From positions 2,046,001-2,110,000 of the forward strand of contig NZ_CP119572.1 of assembly GCF_029278605.1 (NCBI RefSeq): a DNA stretch of 64,000 nt, written 5' to 3'. The notes under the pieces are model-generated. The model had not been told where the DNA came from and searched no databases. It was given only the letters and a program-made list of their open reading frames with translations. Positions 1-9,224 of the stretch are shown piece after piece. Origin of the DNA: Cupriavidus sp. WKF15 (lineage in GTDB: Bacteria > Pseudomonadota > Gammaproteobacteria > Burkholderiales > Burkholderiaceae). The position numbers were made by a program, and so were the translations under genes. Within the stretch, counting starts at the first letter, position 1, and the number at the start of each line of letters is the position of its first letter.

Positions 1-955
1 CGCTGCAGCCTGCATCGCGGCCCTCGGCCTGTTCCACGGCGGCGCCCAGGCGCAAAGCTACCCGACCAAGCCGATCCGCCTGATCGTGCCGTTCGCGGCC
101 GGCGGCACCACCGACATCGTGGCACGCGCCGTTTCCGACGCGCTCGGCCGCGAACTGGGCCAGCCCGTCGTGGTGGAAAACCGCGGCGGCGGCGGCGGCG
201 CCATCGGTGCCGATGCCCTGGCCAAGTCCACTCCGGACGGCTATACGCTGGGCATCGCTACCGTAAGCACGATGGCCACCAACCCGGCCACCAATGCCCG
301 CAATCCGTATGACCCGATCAAGGATTTCGCGCCCATCACCAACCTGGTGAACGTGCCGAACGTGCTGACGGTCAACCCGAAGGTCCCGGCCAAGACGCTG
401 AAAGAATTCGTCGCGCTGCTCAAGTCCAACCCGGGCAAGTACAGCTACGCGTCGGCTGGCAAGGGCAGCATTTCCCATCTGGATGGCGAGCTGTTCAAGG
501 ACATCACCAAGACCGATATGGTCCATATCCCTTACCGCGGATCGGGCCCGGCGCTGAATGACACGCTGGCCGGCCAGGTCAATGTCCAGTTCGACAACCT
601 GCCGTCCTCGATGCCGTTCATCCAGGCCGGCAAGCTGCGCGCGCTGGCCGTGGCCGCGCCCAAGCGCGTGGAAGGTTTGCCCGACGTGCCGACCTTCGCC
701 GAAGCCGGCATGAAGGATATGAACAACATGGCATGGTATGGCCTGGTCGCCCCGGCTAACACGCCGGCCGCCATCGTCGCGCGCGTGCACGATGCCGCCG
801 TCAAGGCCCTGCAGGACCCGGCCGTGAAGCGCCGCCTGGCGGATAGCGGCGCCTACCCCGACGGCAATACGTCGGCCCAGTACGCGGCCCAGATCAAGCG
901 TGAACTGGACCTGCGCAAGAAGATTGCGCACGACCAGAACATCACGCTCGAATAA
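1..955 (+). CDS. Bug/TctC-family tripartite tricarboxylate transporter substrate-binding protein (5' end outside window)
   Basis: This is a periplasmic solute receptor of the Bug (TctC) family, which binds small carboxylates or similar organic anions. The reading frame is open from base 2 and ends at TAA 953-955, so the true start lies upstream of the window. The first visible residues look like the end of a signal peptide, a small hydrophobic run ending in AQAQS. The mature protein then begins with YPTKPIRLIVPF and AAGGTTDIVAR, the usual first strand and glycine-rich anion loop of the family. IPYRGSGPALNDTLAGQV and the PDVPTFAEAG stretch are also typical. No membrane components of a TTT transporter (TctA/TctB) are visible downstream. 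The ligand cannot be read from sequence. Confidence 0.93.
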   Translation, partial: AAACIAALGLFHGGAQAQSYPTKPIRLIVPFAAGGTTDIVARAVSDALGRELGQPVVVENRGGGGGAIGADALAKSTPDGYTLGIATVSTMATNPATNARNPYDPIKDFAPITNLVNVPNVLTVNPKVPAKTLKEFVALLKSNPGKYSYASAGKGSISHLDGELFKDITKTDMVHIPYRGSGPALNDTLAGQVNVQFDNLPSSMPFIQAGKLRALAVAAPKRVEGLPDVPTFAEAGMKDMNNMAWYGLVAPANTPAAIVARVHDAAVKALQDPAVKRRLADSGAYPDGNTSAQYAAQIKRELDLRKKIAHDQNITLE

Positions 956-976
956 GGGCATCTGCCCTGCAAGAAG

Positions 977-1007
977 AAAGCCGGCTGCATACCAGCCGGC
1001 TTTTTTT
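977..1007 (+). terminator. Rho-independent terminator after the TctC-type gene
   Basis: A 10-bp perfect stem (AAAGCCGGCT at 977-986 with its complement at 994-1003) has a 7-nt loop and runs into seven T residues at 1001-1007. It lies 21 bp after the stop codon of the receptor gene. Confidence 0.9.
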
Positions 1008-1238
1008 ATGCTTGATCGCGCACTATTGCGCACCACCAGGAGATGTCCATCCTTATTCTGCATCAACTTTGACTTTGCACAGGTCGTTGCCGGACAAGAA
1101 AGCGTTCAATGCAATTAGAAGAAAGTTTCACTATGCGGACCAGCGCCGACCTCGGTACAGTAGCCGGGGATGATCCGCCAAACTCGGCCCCAACCGGATC
1201 GCGCAGGCGCTGCGCGACCGCCACTCGCGAGGATGAAG

Positions 1239-1625
1239 ATGCTCAAGAAGACCGTTCCGACCCTGATCGTTGCCGCACTGGCGGCCTTCGGTGCAACGCA
1301 GCTTGCGTATGCGCAGAAGAACTACACGGAGGGCGGCGACCTGTACGGCGGCAGCCACGCCAAGAAGAAGGCGAGTCCGAACCAGAACGCAGCCAAGTCG
1401 GGCAAATTCGATCCATACACGGACGGCGCAAAGCAGTCGACCAAGGCCGACCTCGCTGGCAAGAAGACCGATCCATACACCGACGGCGCCAAGGCCGGCA
1501 AGCCCGACCCGTACACCGACGGTGCCAAGGCCGGCAAGTTCGATCCGTACACCGACGGCGCCAAGTCCGGCAAGTACGACCCGTACACCGATGGCGCCAA
1601 GGCACCCGCGGCGAAGTCGCAGTAA
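1239..1625 (+). CDS. Small secreted protein with five DPYTDGAK repeats, function unknown
   Basis: I do not recognise a named family. The preferred start is ATG 1239 because GAGG at 1229-1232 sits six bases before it; an in-frame ATG at 1233 directly abuts that GAGG. The product is 128 residues. It begins MLKKTVPTLIVAALAAFGA and ends a typical signal peptide at AYAQ, so it is probably exported. The rest is hydrophilic and lysine-rich. It contains the octamer DPYTDGAK five times: once alone, then four times in strict 12-residue spacing with a GK or GKK linker (KTDPYTDGAK, KPDPYTDGAK, KFDPYTDGAK, KYDPYTDGAK). Asp and Tyr recur in each unit, which might suit metal or polyanion binding, but that is speculation. 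The gene stands alone between two terminators. Confidence 0.8.
   Translation: MLKKTVPTLIVAALAAFGATQLAYAQKNYTEGGDLYGGSHAKKKASPNQNAAKSGKFDPYTDGAKQSTKADLAGKKTDPYTDGAKAGKPDPYTDGAKAGKFDPYTDGAKSGKYDPYTDGAKAPAAKSQ
1464..1607 (+). repeat. Four tandem 36-bp coding repeats
   Basis: Units at 1464-1499, 1500-1535, 1536-1571 and 1572-1607 each encode a 12-residue block K-x-DPYTDGAK-x-x. A fifth, isolated copy of the motif lies at 1404-1433. The units differ mainly at silent positions (GAT/GAC, CCA/CCG, GGC/GGT), so the peptide is better kept than the DNA. Confidence 0.93.
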
Positions 1626-1640
1626 GACTTCTGCGTCGCC

Positions 1641-1700
1641 TGCTCTGCGGAGCAGGCTGCTGCTCTGCGGAGCAGGCTGCTGCTCTGCGGAGCAGGCTGC
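1641..1700. repeat. Three exact tandem 20-bp units, each a short hairpin
   Basis: The 20-bp unit TGCTCTGCGGAGCAGGCTGC is repeated three times without change at 1641, 1661 and 1681. Inside each unit TGCTC and GAGCA form a 5-bp stem around TGCG. The array starts 15 bp after the stop of the DPYTDGAK gene and ends just before its terminator, so it is probably transcribed as a run of three stem-loops in the 3' untranslated region. Confidence 0.9.
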
Positions 1701-1705
1701 AAACA

Positions 1706-1731
1706 AAACAGCCCGCATCTGCGGGCTGTTT
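1706..1731. terminator. Bidirectional terminator between convergent genes
   Basis: An 11-bp perfect stem (AAACAGCCCGC at 1706-1716, complement at 1721-1731) closes a 4-base loop. Its A-rich and T-rich ends can serve both the upstream plus-strand gene and the minus-strand CoA-transferase that ends at 1749. Confidence 0.85.
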
Positions 1732-1748
1732 GCTTTCGATGCCAGCGA

Positions 1749-3266
1749 TCAGGCAGCCATCGCGTGCTGCGGCACGGAGGCGCGCATGGTGCCTAGGTCG
1801 CGGTAGCGCACATGCCAGGACAACGCTTCCTCTAGCAGGTGTGGCGTCTGCCCGCCAAGCCGGCTGGCGCGGCGGAAGTAGTCGTTCAGCACGTCGCGAT
1901 AGGCCGGATCCGCGCAGTTGTCGATGACCTGCCTGGCGCGTTCGCGTGGCGCCAGGCCGCGCAGGTCGGCCAGACCGTGCTCGGTCACGATGATGTCGAC
2001 ATCGTGCTCGGTGTGGTCCACATGCGCCACCATCGGCACGATGCTGGAAATATCGCCGCCCTTTGCCACGGACTTGGTCACGAATACCGACAGATGCGCA
2101 TTGCGTGCGAAATCGCCCGAGCCGCCGATGCCGTTCATCATGTGCGTGCCGCCGACATGCGTCGAATTGACATTGCCGTAGATGTCACACTCCAGCGCGG
2201 TATTGATGGTGATGAGCCCGAGCCGGCGCAGGATCTCCGGATGGTTGCTGATCTCCTGCGGCCGCAGCACCAGCCGCGACCGGTACCGCTCCAGGTTCGC
2301 GATGAAGTGCTGGTAGACCGGGCGCGACAGCGTCACCGACGACGCCGAGGCAAATGCGAGCCGCCCCGAGTCGAGCAACTCGATCGTGCTGTCCTGCAGG
2401 ACCTCGGAGTACATCTTGAGATCGTGGAACGGCGAGTCGATCAGCCCATGCAGCACGGCATTTGAAATCGTGCCGATGCCGGCCTGCAGCGGCTGCAGCG
2501 ACGGCGACAGCCGCCCTGCGCGGACTTCGCGCCCGAGAAACTCGCTCAAGTGGCCCGCGATCTGGCGCGTGCCTTCATCGGGCGGCAGCGCGTTGGATGG
2601 ACTGTCGTCCTTGCCAGTGATGACAATCGCGGCAATCTTTTCCGGATCGATCGGGATATACGGCAAGCCGATGCGCTGCTCGGCGGAAATCAGGGGGATC
2701 GGCTGCCGGTATGGGCGCTGCACCGGGAAGTAAATGTCGTGGAAGCCCTCGAGCGCCAGCGGCATGTTCATGTTGATCTCGACGATCACCTTGCGCGCAA
2801 GCATGGCAAAGCTGGCCGAGTTGCCGACCGAAGTGCTCGGCACGATGCCGCCCTGCTCCGTGATCGCGACCGCTTCCACCACGGCCACGTCCACCGGCGC
2901 AATCTGGCCGGAGCGCAGTTGCTCGACCGTCTCGGACAGATGCTGGTCGATGAACATGACTTCGCCGGCGTTGATCTTGCGCCGCAGGGTCTCATCGGAC
3001 TGGAAAGGCAGGCGGCGCGCGATCACGTCGGCCTGCGCCAGCACCTTGTCGATATCGTTGCCGAGCGACGCGCCGGTCATCAGCGTGATGCGCAGCGGCT
3101 CCGTGGCGGCGCGGCGCGCCAGTGCGAATGGCACTTCCTTGCAGTCGCCCGCACGGGTAAAGCCGCTCATGCCCACCGTCATGCCGTCGCGGATGAGCTC
3201 GGCTGCCGTATCGGCCGAGACCACCTTGTCCAGCAGCCTCGGCAGGCGAATGCGTTCCTTGTACAT
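1749..3266 (-). CDS. Acetyl-CoA hydrolase/CoA-transferase family protein (succinate:acetate CoA-transferase type)
   Basis: This 505-residue protein belongs to the family of Cat1, AarC and ScpC, which move CoA between acyl-CoAs and carboxylates such as succinate and acetate. Family signs are the N-terminal GMTVGMSGFT segment, VPSTSVGNSASFAMLA, MYSEVLQDS with the predicted catalytic Glu near residue 288 that forms the glutamyl-CoA thioester, and the glycine-rich GGTHMMNGIGGSGDF near residue 380. The chosen start is the second in-frame ATG (3266), because GGAG lies six bases before it and touches the upstream ATG at 3272. It is transcribed away from the MarR-like gene at 3659, which may regulate it. 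Acetate/succinate exchange is the best guess; hydrolase activity cannot be excluded. Confidence 0.9.
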   Translation of the reverse strand: MYKERIRLPRLLDKVVSADTAAELIRDGMTVGMSGFTRAGDCKEVPFALARRAATEPLRITLMTGASLGNDIDKVLAQADVIARRLPFQSDETLRRKINAGEVMFIDQHLSETVEQLRSGQIAPVDVAVVEAVAITEQGGIVPSTSVGNSASFAMLARKVIVEINMNMPLALEGFHDIYFPVQRPYRQPIPLISAEQRIGLPYIPIDPEKIAAIVITGKDDSPSNALPPDEGTRQIAGHLSEFLGREVRAGRLSPSLQPLQAGIGTISNAVLHGLIDSPFHDLKMYSEVLQDSTIELLDSGRLAFASASSVTLSRPVYQHFIANLERYRSRLVLRPQEISNHPEILRRLGLITINTALECDIYGNVNSTHVGGTHMMNGIGGSGDFARNAHLSVFVTKSVAKGGDISSIVPMVAHVDHTEHDVDIIVTEHGLADLRGLAPRERARQVIDNCADPAYRDVLNDYFRRASRLGGQTPHLLEEALSWHVRYRDLGTMRASVPQHAMAA

Positions 3267-3658
3267 CTTCATCTCCGGTTGCCGGGCGGTTCCGGTCCAC
3301 CCGTGCGCCCCCGGAAGTCATGGCGTCGGGGGTTGGAAAGGCAGTGTAGTCACGTCGCCGCATTCCAACATGGATTTAAATTCATAAAAACAAGTCGCTT
3401 TTTTCATAAACCTCAAACAAGGGCGAAGTGCCGGCCATGCCCCCTCCATTTGCGCAGAAAAGGGCCTTCCGGCTACGGCGGGACAAACCCTAGGAAACAT
3501 ACAAAAAGCCTTGGCTTCTGGTAGTGTCTGCCGCATCAGGAAAGACCGCCCCGATTTGACCCTGGAGTCGAGGCGCGGCGCCTGTGCCGCCCGGGCCGGC
3601 CAAGCTCCGGCCCAAGAGCGTTGCAATGTCGGCGACAGACATGAGGAGACGCCAAAAC
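3267..3658. other. Divergent intergenic region, likely promoters, AT-rich core
   Basis: These 392 bases separate two divergent genes. The stretch 3370-3415 is unusually AT-rich for this genome. It holds an ATTTAAAT palindrome and a direct repeat TTCATAAA at 3381-3388 and 3403-3410, spaced 22 bp start to start (about two helical turns on one face). This is a plausible promoter and operator region for the CoA-transferase and the MarR-like gene. I could not fix -35 and -10 boxes with confidence. Confidence 0.4.
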
Positions 3659-4186
3659 ATGCATAGCAAACCACTCGAACCCAACGAGCCGGTTGTCCTT
3701 GCCCTGATGGACGCGGTCACCGCCTGGCAAGGTGCTTTGGAACAGACCCTTTCGGCCTCCGGGCTCAACTATGGCAAATGGCTCTTGCTGCGAGCCATCA
3801 TGCAGAACGCATTCGTGCGCCACGAGCCGCTTGCGGGCGTCATGCCGATCGACGCCGCACGCGCCGAACACATGCTGGGTGAGTTACAGCGCGACGGCTG
3901 GATCGAGTATTCAGACTCCGGCGCACCGCGGATCAGCGCTGCGGCTGAGGGCCGCGTCGAACGCGTGTGGCAGGCGGTCAAAGCCCTGCACTCGGTCTCG
4001 GTATCGCCATTCAGTTCGCACGAGCGCGTGGCACTCGGCGCGCTGTTGCAGCGCATGAAGCTGACTTTGAGCGATCACTCCGCGCGCCGTAGCCGCAACC
4101 CGGCTAACGAGCCGGTGACGCTGCACACCGCGGCAGGGCGTGTGGGGGCTGGTGGCACCGGCGCAGCGCAGCCGATGTCCGCCTGA
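3659..4186 (+). CDS. MarR-like winged-helix transcriptional regulator
   Basis: A 175-residue protein that resembles MarR-family regulators in size and helical pattern. A first helix (EPVVLALMDAVTAWQGALEQTL) leads to a region on the expected winged-helix scaffold (MPIDAARAEHMLGELQRDGWIEY) with a following wing (SDSGAPRISAAAEGR), then C-terminal helices for dimerisation. Similarity to the classic family is weak, so the call rests on architecture. ATG 3659 is preferred because a GAGGAG lies about ten bases upstream. Longer starts at 3584 or 3626 are open but lack a good ribosome site. Its divergent position suggests that it controls the CoA-transferase gene. Confidence 0.65.
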   Translation: MHSKPLEPNEPVVLALMDAVTAWQGALEQTLSASGLNYGKWLLLRAIMQNAFVRHEPLAGVMPIDAARAEHMLGELQRDGWIEYSDSGAPRISAAAEGRVERVWQAVKALHSVSVSPFSSHERVALGALLQRMKLTLSDHSARRSRNPANEPVTLHTAAGRVGAGGTGAAQPMSA

Positions 4187-4362
4187 TTTACCCCGAAGGC
4201 GCTGTCCGGCGCCGTGCTGGCGGGCAAGTTCGCCCCCCACGACTTTCCCCTCGCAACGTGCTGTTTTTTCCTAAAGTATGAGCATGCACCGGCACATGCA
4301 TCGTCTGAGTCCAGACGCGCTGCATGGGCCGCCCCCCGCGCCCCATACCGCAAGGAGGCACC

Positions 4363-7300
4363 ATGCCGCAGGAGAACGAAGAAAAAGTCGCACACCTGCA
4401 GGAAGAAATGCTGGCGTTCGCGCGGGAGCGACTGCCCGCGGCGGGGTTCGAGCTGCTCGGACCGATTCTGCGGCATTACTACGACCAGACCGACGCCGAT
4501 GACCTGATCCACCGGGACGTCGCGGACATGTATGGCGCCGTGATGGCGCATTGGCAGACGGCGCAGAAGTTCGTGCCTGGCACCGCGCGCATCCGCGTGT
4601 ACAACCCGAACCTGGAAGAGCACGGCTGGCACTCCGACCATACCGTGGTCGAGATCGTCAACGACGACATGCCCTTCCTGGTCGACTCCGTGACCATGGA
4701 GATCAACCGCCTGGGGCTGGTGCTGCACTCGGCGATTCACCCGGTATTCCGCGTATGGCGCGGTGTCAAAGGCAGCATCGAGAAGATCGAACTCGGCGGC
4801 GCCGGCAGCGACGCCGAATCGCACCTGGAATCCTTCATCCACTTCGAGGTGGACCGCACCGGAGAGCCGGCGCGGCTGGAGGCGCTGCGCAGCGGCATTG
4901 CACGCGTGCTCGGCGACTTGCGCGCCGCGGTCGAAGACTGGCAACGCATGCGCGAGATCACCGAGACCACCATTGGCACGATGGCGCAGGCCCCGGACGC
5001 CGCCAGCGCCGACAGCACGGAAGGCCGGGCCGTCCTGGAATGGATGCTCGACGACCACTTCACTTTCCTCGGCCAGCGCGACTACGAGCTCATCTCGCAG
5101 GACCAGCGCTATTTCCTGCGCGGCGTTCCGGGCACCGGGCTTGGCATCCTGCGCGAAAGCCTGCGTGCGCCCGAAGCCGAAGACCTGACGCCGCTGCCCG
5201 CCGCAGCCACGTCCATCATCCAGGGCAGTTCGCCGATTTTCCTGACCAAGGCCAATTCGCGCTCCACCGTGCACCGCCCCGGCTACCTGGATTACATCGG
5301 CGTCAAGCTGCTCGATGCCAACGGCAAGCTGTTCGGCGAACGCCGCTTCGTGGGCCTGTACACGTCCACGGCGTACACCTCGCCGATTGCCGAGATACCG
5401 CTGGTACGGCGCAAGTGCGCGAATATCCTGGCCCGTGCCGGGTTCCTGGCCAAGGGTCACCTGTACAAGTCGCTGGTGACCATCCTCGAGCAGTATCCGC
5501 GCGACGAACTGTTCCAGATCGACGAAGACGAATTGTTCGACATTGCGATCGGCATCCTGCGGCTGCAGGAACACCAGCGCACGCGGCTGTTCGTGCGGCG
5601 CGACCGCTTCGACCGCTTCGTGTCCTGCCTGGTGTTCGTGCCACGCGACAAGTACAACACCGACCTGCGCCAGAAGATCCAGAAGATCCTGATGAGTGCC
5701 TTCCACGGCAACGCGTGCGAGTTCACGCCGCTGCTGTCGGAATCGCCGCTGGCGCGCATCCAGCTGACTGTGCGCGGCGAGCCCGGCAGCATGCCGCAAG
5801 TCGACACGCAGGAACTGGAAGCGCGCATCGTCCAGGCCAGCCGCCGCTGGCAGGACGACCTGGCCGAAGCGCTGCACGAGAGCCGCGGCGAGGAACAGGG
5901 CAACCGCATGCTGCGCCAGTACGGCGGCTCCTTCCCGGCCGGCTATCGCGAAGACTACCCGGCTCGCACCGCCGTGCGCGACATCGAACTGATGGAACAT
6001 GCGCTGCGGGGCAACGGCATCGCCATGAACCTGTACCGCCCGATCGAGGCGGTACCGGGCGCTTTCCGCTTCAAGGTCTATCGTGCCGGCGAGCCGATCG
6101 CGCTGTCGCACAGCCTGCCGATGCTCGAACACCTTGGCGTGCGCGTCGACGAAGAGCGGCCCTACCTGATCGAGCCGGACAGTGGCGCGCCGTTCTGGAT
6201 CCATGACTTCGGGCTGGAGATCGCGGACAGCGCCGGCGGTGCCGATTTCGATATCGAACGCATCAAGGCGCTGTTCGAAGACGCCTTCGCGCGCGCGTGG
6301 AACGGGGAGATCGAGAACGACGACCTCAACCGGCTGGTTTTGCGCGCCGAGCTGGCGGCGCGCGATGTGACGATCCTGCGCGCGTACGCGAAGTACCTGC
6401 GCCAGGTCGGCTCGACCTTCAGCGATGCGTACATCGAACGCGCACTAACCGGCAATCCCGCCATTGCAGCCAGGCTGGTGGCGCTGTTCGTCGCACGCTT
6501 CGACCCGGCCGCGGCCGCCACGCGCGATGCGCGTTGCCAGCAATTGCTGGCCGACATCGAGACCGCGCTGGACCAGGTTCCGAACCTCGATGAGGACCGC
6601 ATCCTGCGCCTGTTCCTCGGGGTGGTCAACGCGACTGTACGCACCAACTACTTCCACCGCGATACCGGCGGACAGCCGCGCCCCTACGTTTCGTTCAAGT
6701 TCAATCCCTCCCAGGTTCCCGGCCTGCCCGAGCCGCGCCCGATGTTCGAGATCTGGGTCTACTCCCCGCGCGTGGAAGGCGTGCACCTGCGGGGCGGGCG
6801 CGTGGCCCGGGGCGGCCTGCGCTGGTCGGACCGGCGCGAAGATTTCCGTACGGAGGTGCTGGGCCTGATGAAGGCGCAGATGGTGAAGAACACGGTGATA
6901 GTGCCGGTCGGCTCCAAGGGCGGCTTCGTCGTCAAGCGGCCACCGCCGCCCACCGACCGCGATGCCTTCCTGCAGGAAGGCATCGCCTGCTACCAGACGT
7001 TCCTGCGCGGCCTGCTCGACCTGACCGACAACCTGGTTGCCGGTGCCCTCGTGCCCCCGCCGGACGTGGTCCGCCTCGATGACAACGATCCTTACCTCGT
7101 GGTTGCTGCCGACAAGGGCACCGCCACCTTCTCCGATTTTGCCAACGCGATCTCGGGCGAGTACGGGTTCTGGCTCGGCGATGCCTTCGCCTCGGGCGGC
7201 TCGGTCGGCTATGACCACAAGAAGATGGGCATCACCGCGCGTGGCGCATGGGAATCGGTCAAGCGGCATTTCCGCGAAATGGGCATCGACACGCAGACCA

Positions 7301-9204
7301 CCGACTTCACCGTGGCCGGCGTCGGCGATATGTCGGGCGACGTGTTCGGCAACGGCATGCTGCTGTCACCCCATATCCGGCTGGTGGCTGCGTTCGACCA
7401 CCGCCATATCTTCCTGGATCCGGATCCGGACCCCGTGTCCAGCCTGCAGGAACGCGTGCGCATGTTCGCGCTGCCACGCTCGAGCTGGGCCGACTACGAC
7501 AGCAAGCTCATCTCCGCGGGGGGCGGCGTGTTCCCGCGCACGGCCAAGACCATCGCGCTGTCGCCGCAGGTGCAGGCCGTGCTCGGCGTCACCGCGAGCA
7601 CGCTGTCGCCTGCCGAGCTGATCCACGCGATCCTGATGGCGCCTGTGGACCTGCTCTATAACGGCGGCATCGGCACCTATGTCAAGTCCAGCCAGGAAAC
7701 CCACCAGCAGGCCGGCGACCGCACCAACGACGCCGTGCGCGTCAACGGCGCCGAGCTGCGCTGCAAGGTCGTCGGCGAAGGCGGCAATCTCGGCTTCACG
7801 CAGCTTGGCCGCATCGAGTTCGCGCGCCGTGGCGGACGCATCAATACCGATGCCATCGACAATTCGGCCGGCGTCGATTGCTCGGACCATGAGGTCAACA
7901 TCAAGATCCTGCTCGGCCAGGTCGTGGCCGAAGGCGAGATGACCGAGAAACAGCGCAACAAGCTGCTGGCCGAGATGACCGATGAAGTCGGCCTGCTGGT
8001 GCTGCAGGACAACTACTACCAGACCCAGGCCTTGTCGGTGGCAGGCCGCAACAGCGCCGCATTGCTCGATGGCGAAGCGCGCCAGATCCGCTGGCTTGAA
8101 CGCGCCGGCCGCCTCAACCGCGCGCTGGAATTCCTGCCCGGCGATGAAGAGATTGTCGAACGCAAGGCCGCCGGCGAAGGCCTGACTTCGCCCGAGCGCG
8201 CCGTATTGCTCGCGTACAGCAAGATGTGGCTCTACGACGAACTGCTCGCCTCGGATGTGCCCGAAGACAAGCTGGTGGCCGACCTGCTGGTCGACTACTT
8301 CCCGGTGCCGCTGCGCCAGCGCTATGGCGATGCCATGCAGCGGCACCCGCTGCGCCGCGAGATCCTGGCCACGCACCTGACCAACCTGCTCGTGAACCGG
8401 ATCGGCGCGACGTTCGTGCATCGCATGATGGAGGAAACGGATGCCGGGCCTGCCGAAATCGTGCGCGCCTGCCTGCTCGCACGCGATGTATTCGGGCTGA
8501 CGGCGCTGTGGCAGGAGATCGATGCACTGGACAACCGCTTGGCTGATGCCGAGCAGGCACGCATGTTCAGCGCCGTCGGCCAGTTGCTGGAGCGGGCCTG
8601 CCTCTGGTTCATCCGCTACCTGCGCACCGGTGGCACCGCCGAAGCGGGTATGGCGCGCTTCGCGCAATCGGCCCAGTGGCTTACGCCGCAGTTGCCGGCC
8701 CTGCTGCCGCAGGCCGATGCGGCGGCACTGGCCGAGCGTGCGCAGGCCCTGACGGAGGCTGGCGTAGAGCCCGCGCTGGCCCAGAAGGTCGCCAGCCGCG
8801 ACATCGCAGCGGCTGCGCTCGATATCGCGGAAGTGGCAGCTTCCTGCAACCGTCCGCTGGAGCTGGTGGCGGGGGTCTACTTCGCACTCGATACGCAGCT
8901 CAGCTTCAACTGGCTGCGGGAGCGTGCGCAGGCGCTGCCCGCCGATACGCATTGGGACTTGCTGGCGCGCACCACCACGCTCGACGACCTCGGGCGCCTC
9001 AAGCGCGCCCTGATGACCAGCGTGCTGGCGCAGTCCGGCGACTATGACACGGCCGAAGCACTGATCGACGCCTGGCGCGCCAACCGGCAAGCCGCGCTCG
9101 AACGATTCACGCGCATGCTGACCGACCAGCGTGCATCGGGCGCCACGGGACTGTCGATGCTGTCGGTGGCCATCCGCGAGATCGGCATGCTGGAACGCAG
9201 CTGA
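4363..9204 (+). CDS. gdhB: Large NAD-specific glutamate dehydrogenase
   Basis: A 1613-residue enzyme of the large bacterial NAD-dependent glutamate dehydrogenase class, which turns glutamate into 2-oxoglutarate and ammonia, usually in the catabolic direction. The first 700 or so residues hold the regulatory, ACT-like part. The catalytic region follows, with GGLRWSDRREDFRTEVLGLM near residues 817-836, KNTVIVPVGSKGGFVVK near 843-859 carrying the substrate-site lysines, and a nucleotide-binding section containing GDMSGDVFGNGML near 988. A C-terminal helical domain completes the usual length. AAGGAGG four bases before ATG 4363 decides the start. The gene appears monocistronic. The symbol gdhB follows common usage in related organisms. 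Confidence 0.97.
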   Translation: MPQENEEKVAHLQEEMLAFARERLPAAGFELLGPILRHYYDQTDADDLIHRDVADMYGAVMAHWQTAQKFVPGTARIRVYNPNLEEHGWHSDHTVVEIVNDDMPFLVDSVTMEINRLGLVLHSAIHPVFRVWRGVKGSIEKIELGGAGSDAESHLESFIHFEVDRTGEPARLEALRSGIARVLGDLRAAVEDWQRMREITETTIGTMAQAPDAASADSTEGRAVLEWMLDDHFTFLGQRDYELISQDQRYFLRGVPGTGLGILRESLRAPEAEDLTPLPAAATSIIQGSSPIFLTKANSRSTVHRPGYLDYIGVKLLDANGKLFGERRFVGLYTSTAYTSPIAEIPLVRRKCANILARAGFLAKGHLYKSLVTILEQYPRDELFQIDEDELFDIAIGILRLQEHQRTRLFVRRDRFDRFVSCLVFVPRDKYNTDLRQKIQKILMSAFHGNACEFTPLLSESPLARIQLTVRGEPGSMPQVDTQELEARIVQASRRWQDDLAEALHESRGEEQGNRMLRQYGGSFPAGYREDYPARTAVRDIELMEHALRGNGIAMNLYRPIEAVPGAFRFKVYRAGEPIALSHSLPMLEHLGVRVDEERPYLIEPDSGAPFWIHDFGLEIADSAGGADFDIERIKALFEDAFARAWNGEIENDDLNRLVLRAELAARDVTILRAYAKYLRQVGSTFSDAYIERALTGNPAIAARLVALFVARFDPAAAATRDARCQQLLADIETALDQVPNLDEDRILRLFLGVVNATVRTNYFHRDTGGQPRPYVSFKFNPSQVPGLPEPRPMFEIWVYSPRVEGVHLRGGRVARGGLRWSDRREDFRTEVLGLMKAQMVKNTVIVPVGSKGGFVVKRPPPPTDRDAFLQEGIACYQTFLRGLLDLTDNLVAGALVPPPDVVRLDDNDPYLVVAADKGTATFSDFANAISGEYGFWLGDAFASGGSVGYDHKKMGITARGAWESVKRHFREMGIDTQTTDFTVAGVGDMSGDVFGNGMLLSPHIRLVAAFDHRHIFLDPDPDPVSSLQERVRMFALPRSSWADYDSKLISAGGGVFPRTAKTIALSPQVQAVLGVTASTLSPAELIHAILMAPVDLLYNGGIGTYVKSSQETHQQAGDRTNDAVRVNGAELRCKVVGEGGNLGFTQLGRIEFARRGGRINTDAIDNSAGVDCSDHEVNIKILLGQVVAEGEMTEKQRNKLLAEMTDEVGLLVLQDNYYQTQALSVAGRNSAALLDGEARQIRWLERAGRLNRALEFLPGDEEIVERKAAGEGLTSPERAVLLAYSKMWLYDELLASDVPEDKLVADLLVDYFPVPLRQRYGDAMQRHPLRREILATHLTNLLVNRIGATFVHRMMEETDAGPAEIVRACLLARDVFGLTALWQEIDALDNRLADAEQARMFSAVGQLLERACLWFIRYLRTGGTAEAGMARFAQSAQWLTPQLPALLPQADAAALAERAQALTEAGVEPALAQKVASRDIAAAALDIAEVAASCNRPLELVAGVYFALDTQLSFNWLRERAQALPADTHWDLLARTTTLDDLGRLKRALMTSVLAQSGDYDTAEALIDAWRANRQAALERFTRMLTDQRASGATGLSMLSVAIREIGMLERS

Positions 9205-9224
9205 GGCGCGCCGGGCCGGTCCGC

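Noticed and set aside
1641..1700. Possible CRISPR array
   Set aside because: Units are 20 bp, directly adjacent and without spacers; they are simple tandem repeats.
1130..1720. Overlapping frames in all six readings around the repeat-protein gene
   Set aside because: The 36-bp tandem repeat keeps several frames open by its periodicity. Only the frame from 1239 has a ribosome site and a signal peptide.
4075..6204. A 709-codon minus-strand frame
   Set aside because: Antisense to the N-terminal part of the glutamate dehydrogenase gene; no family motif.
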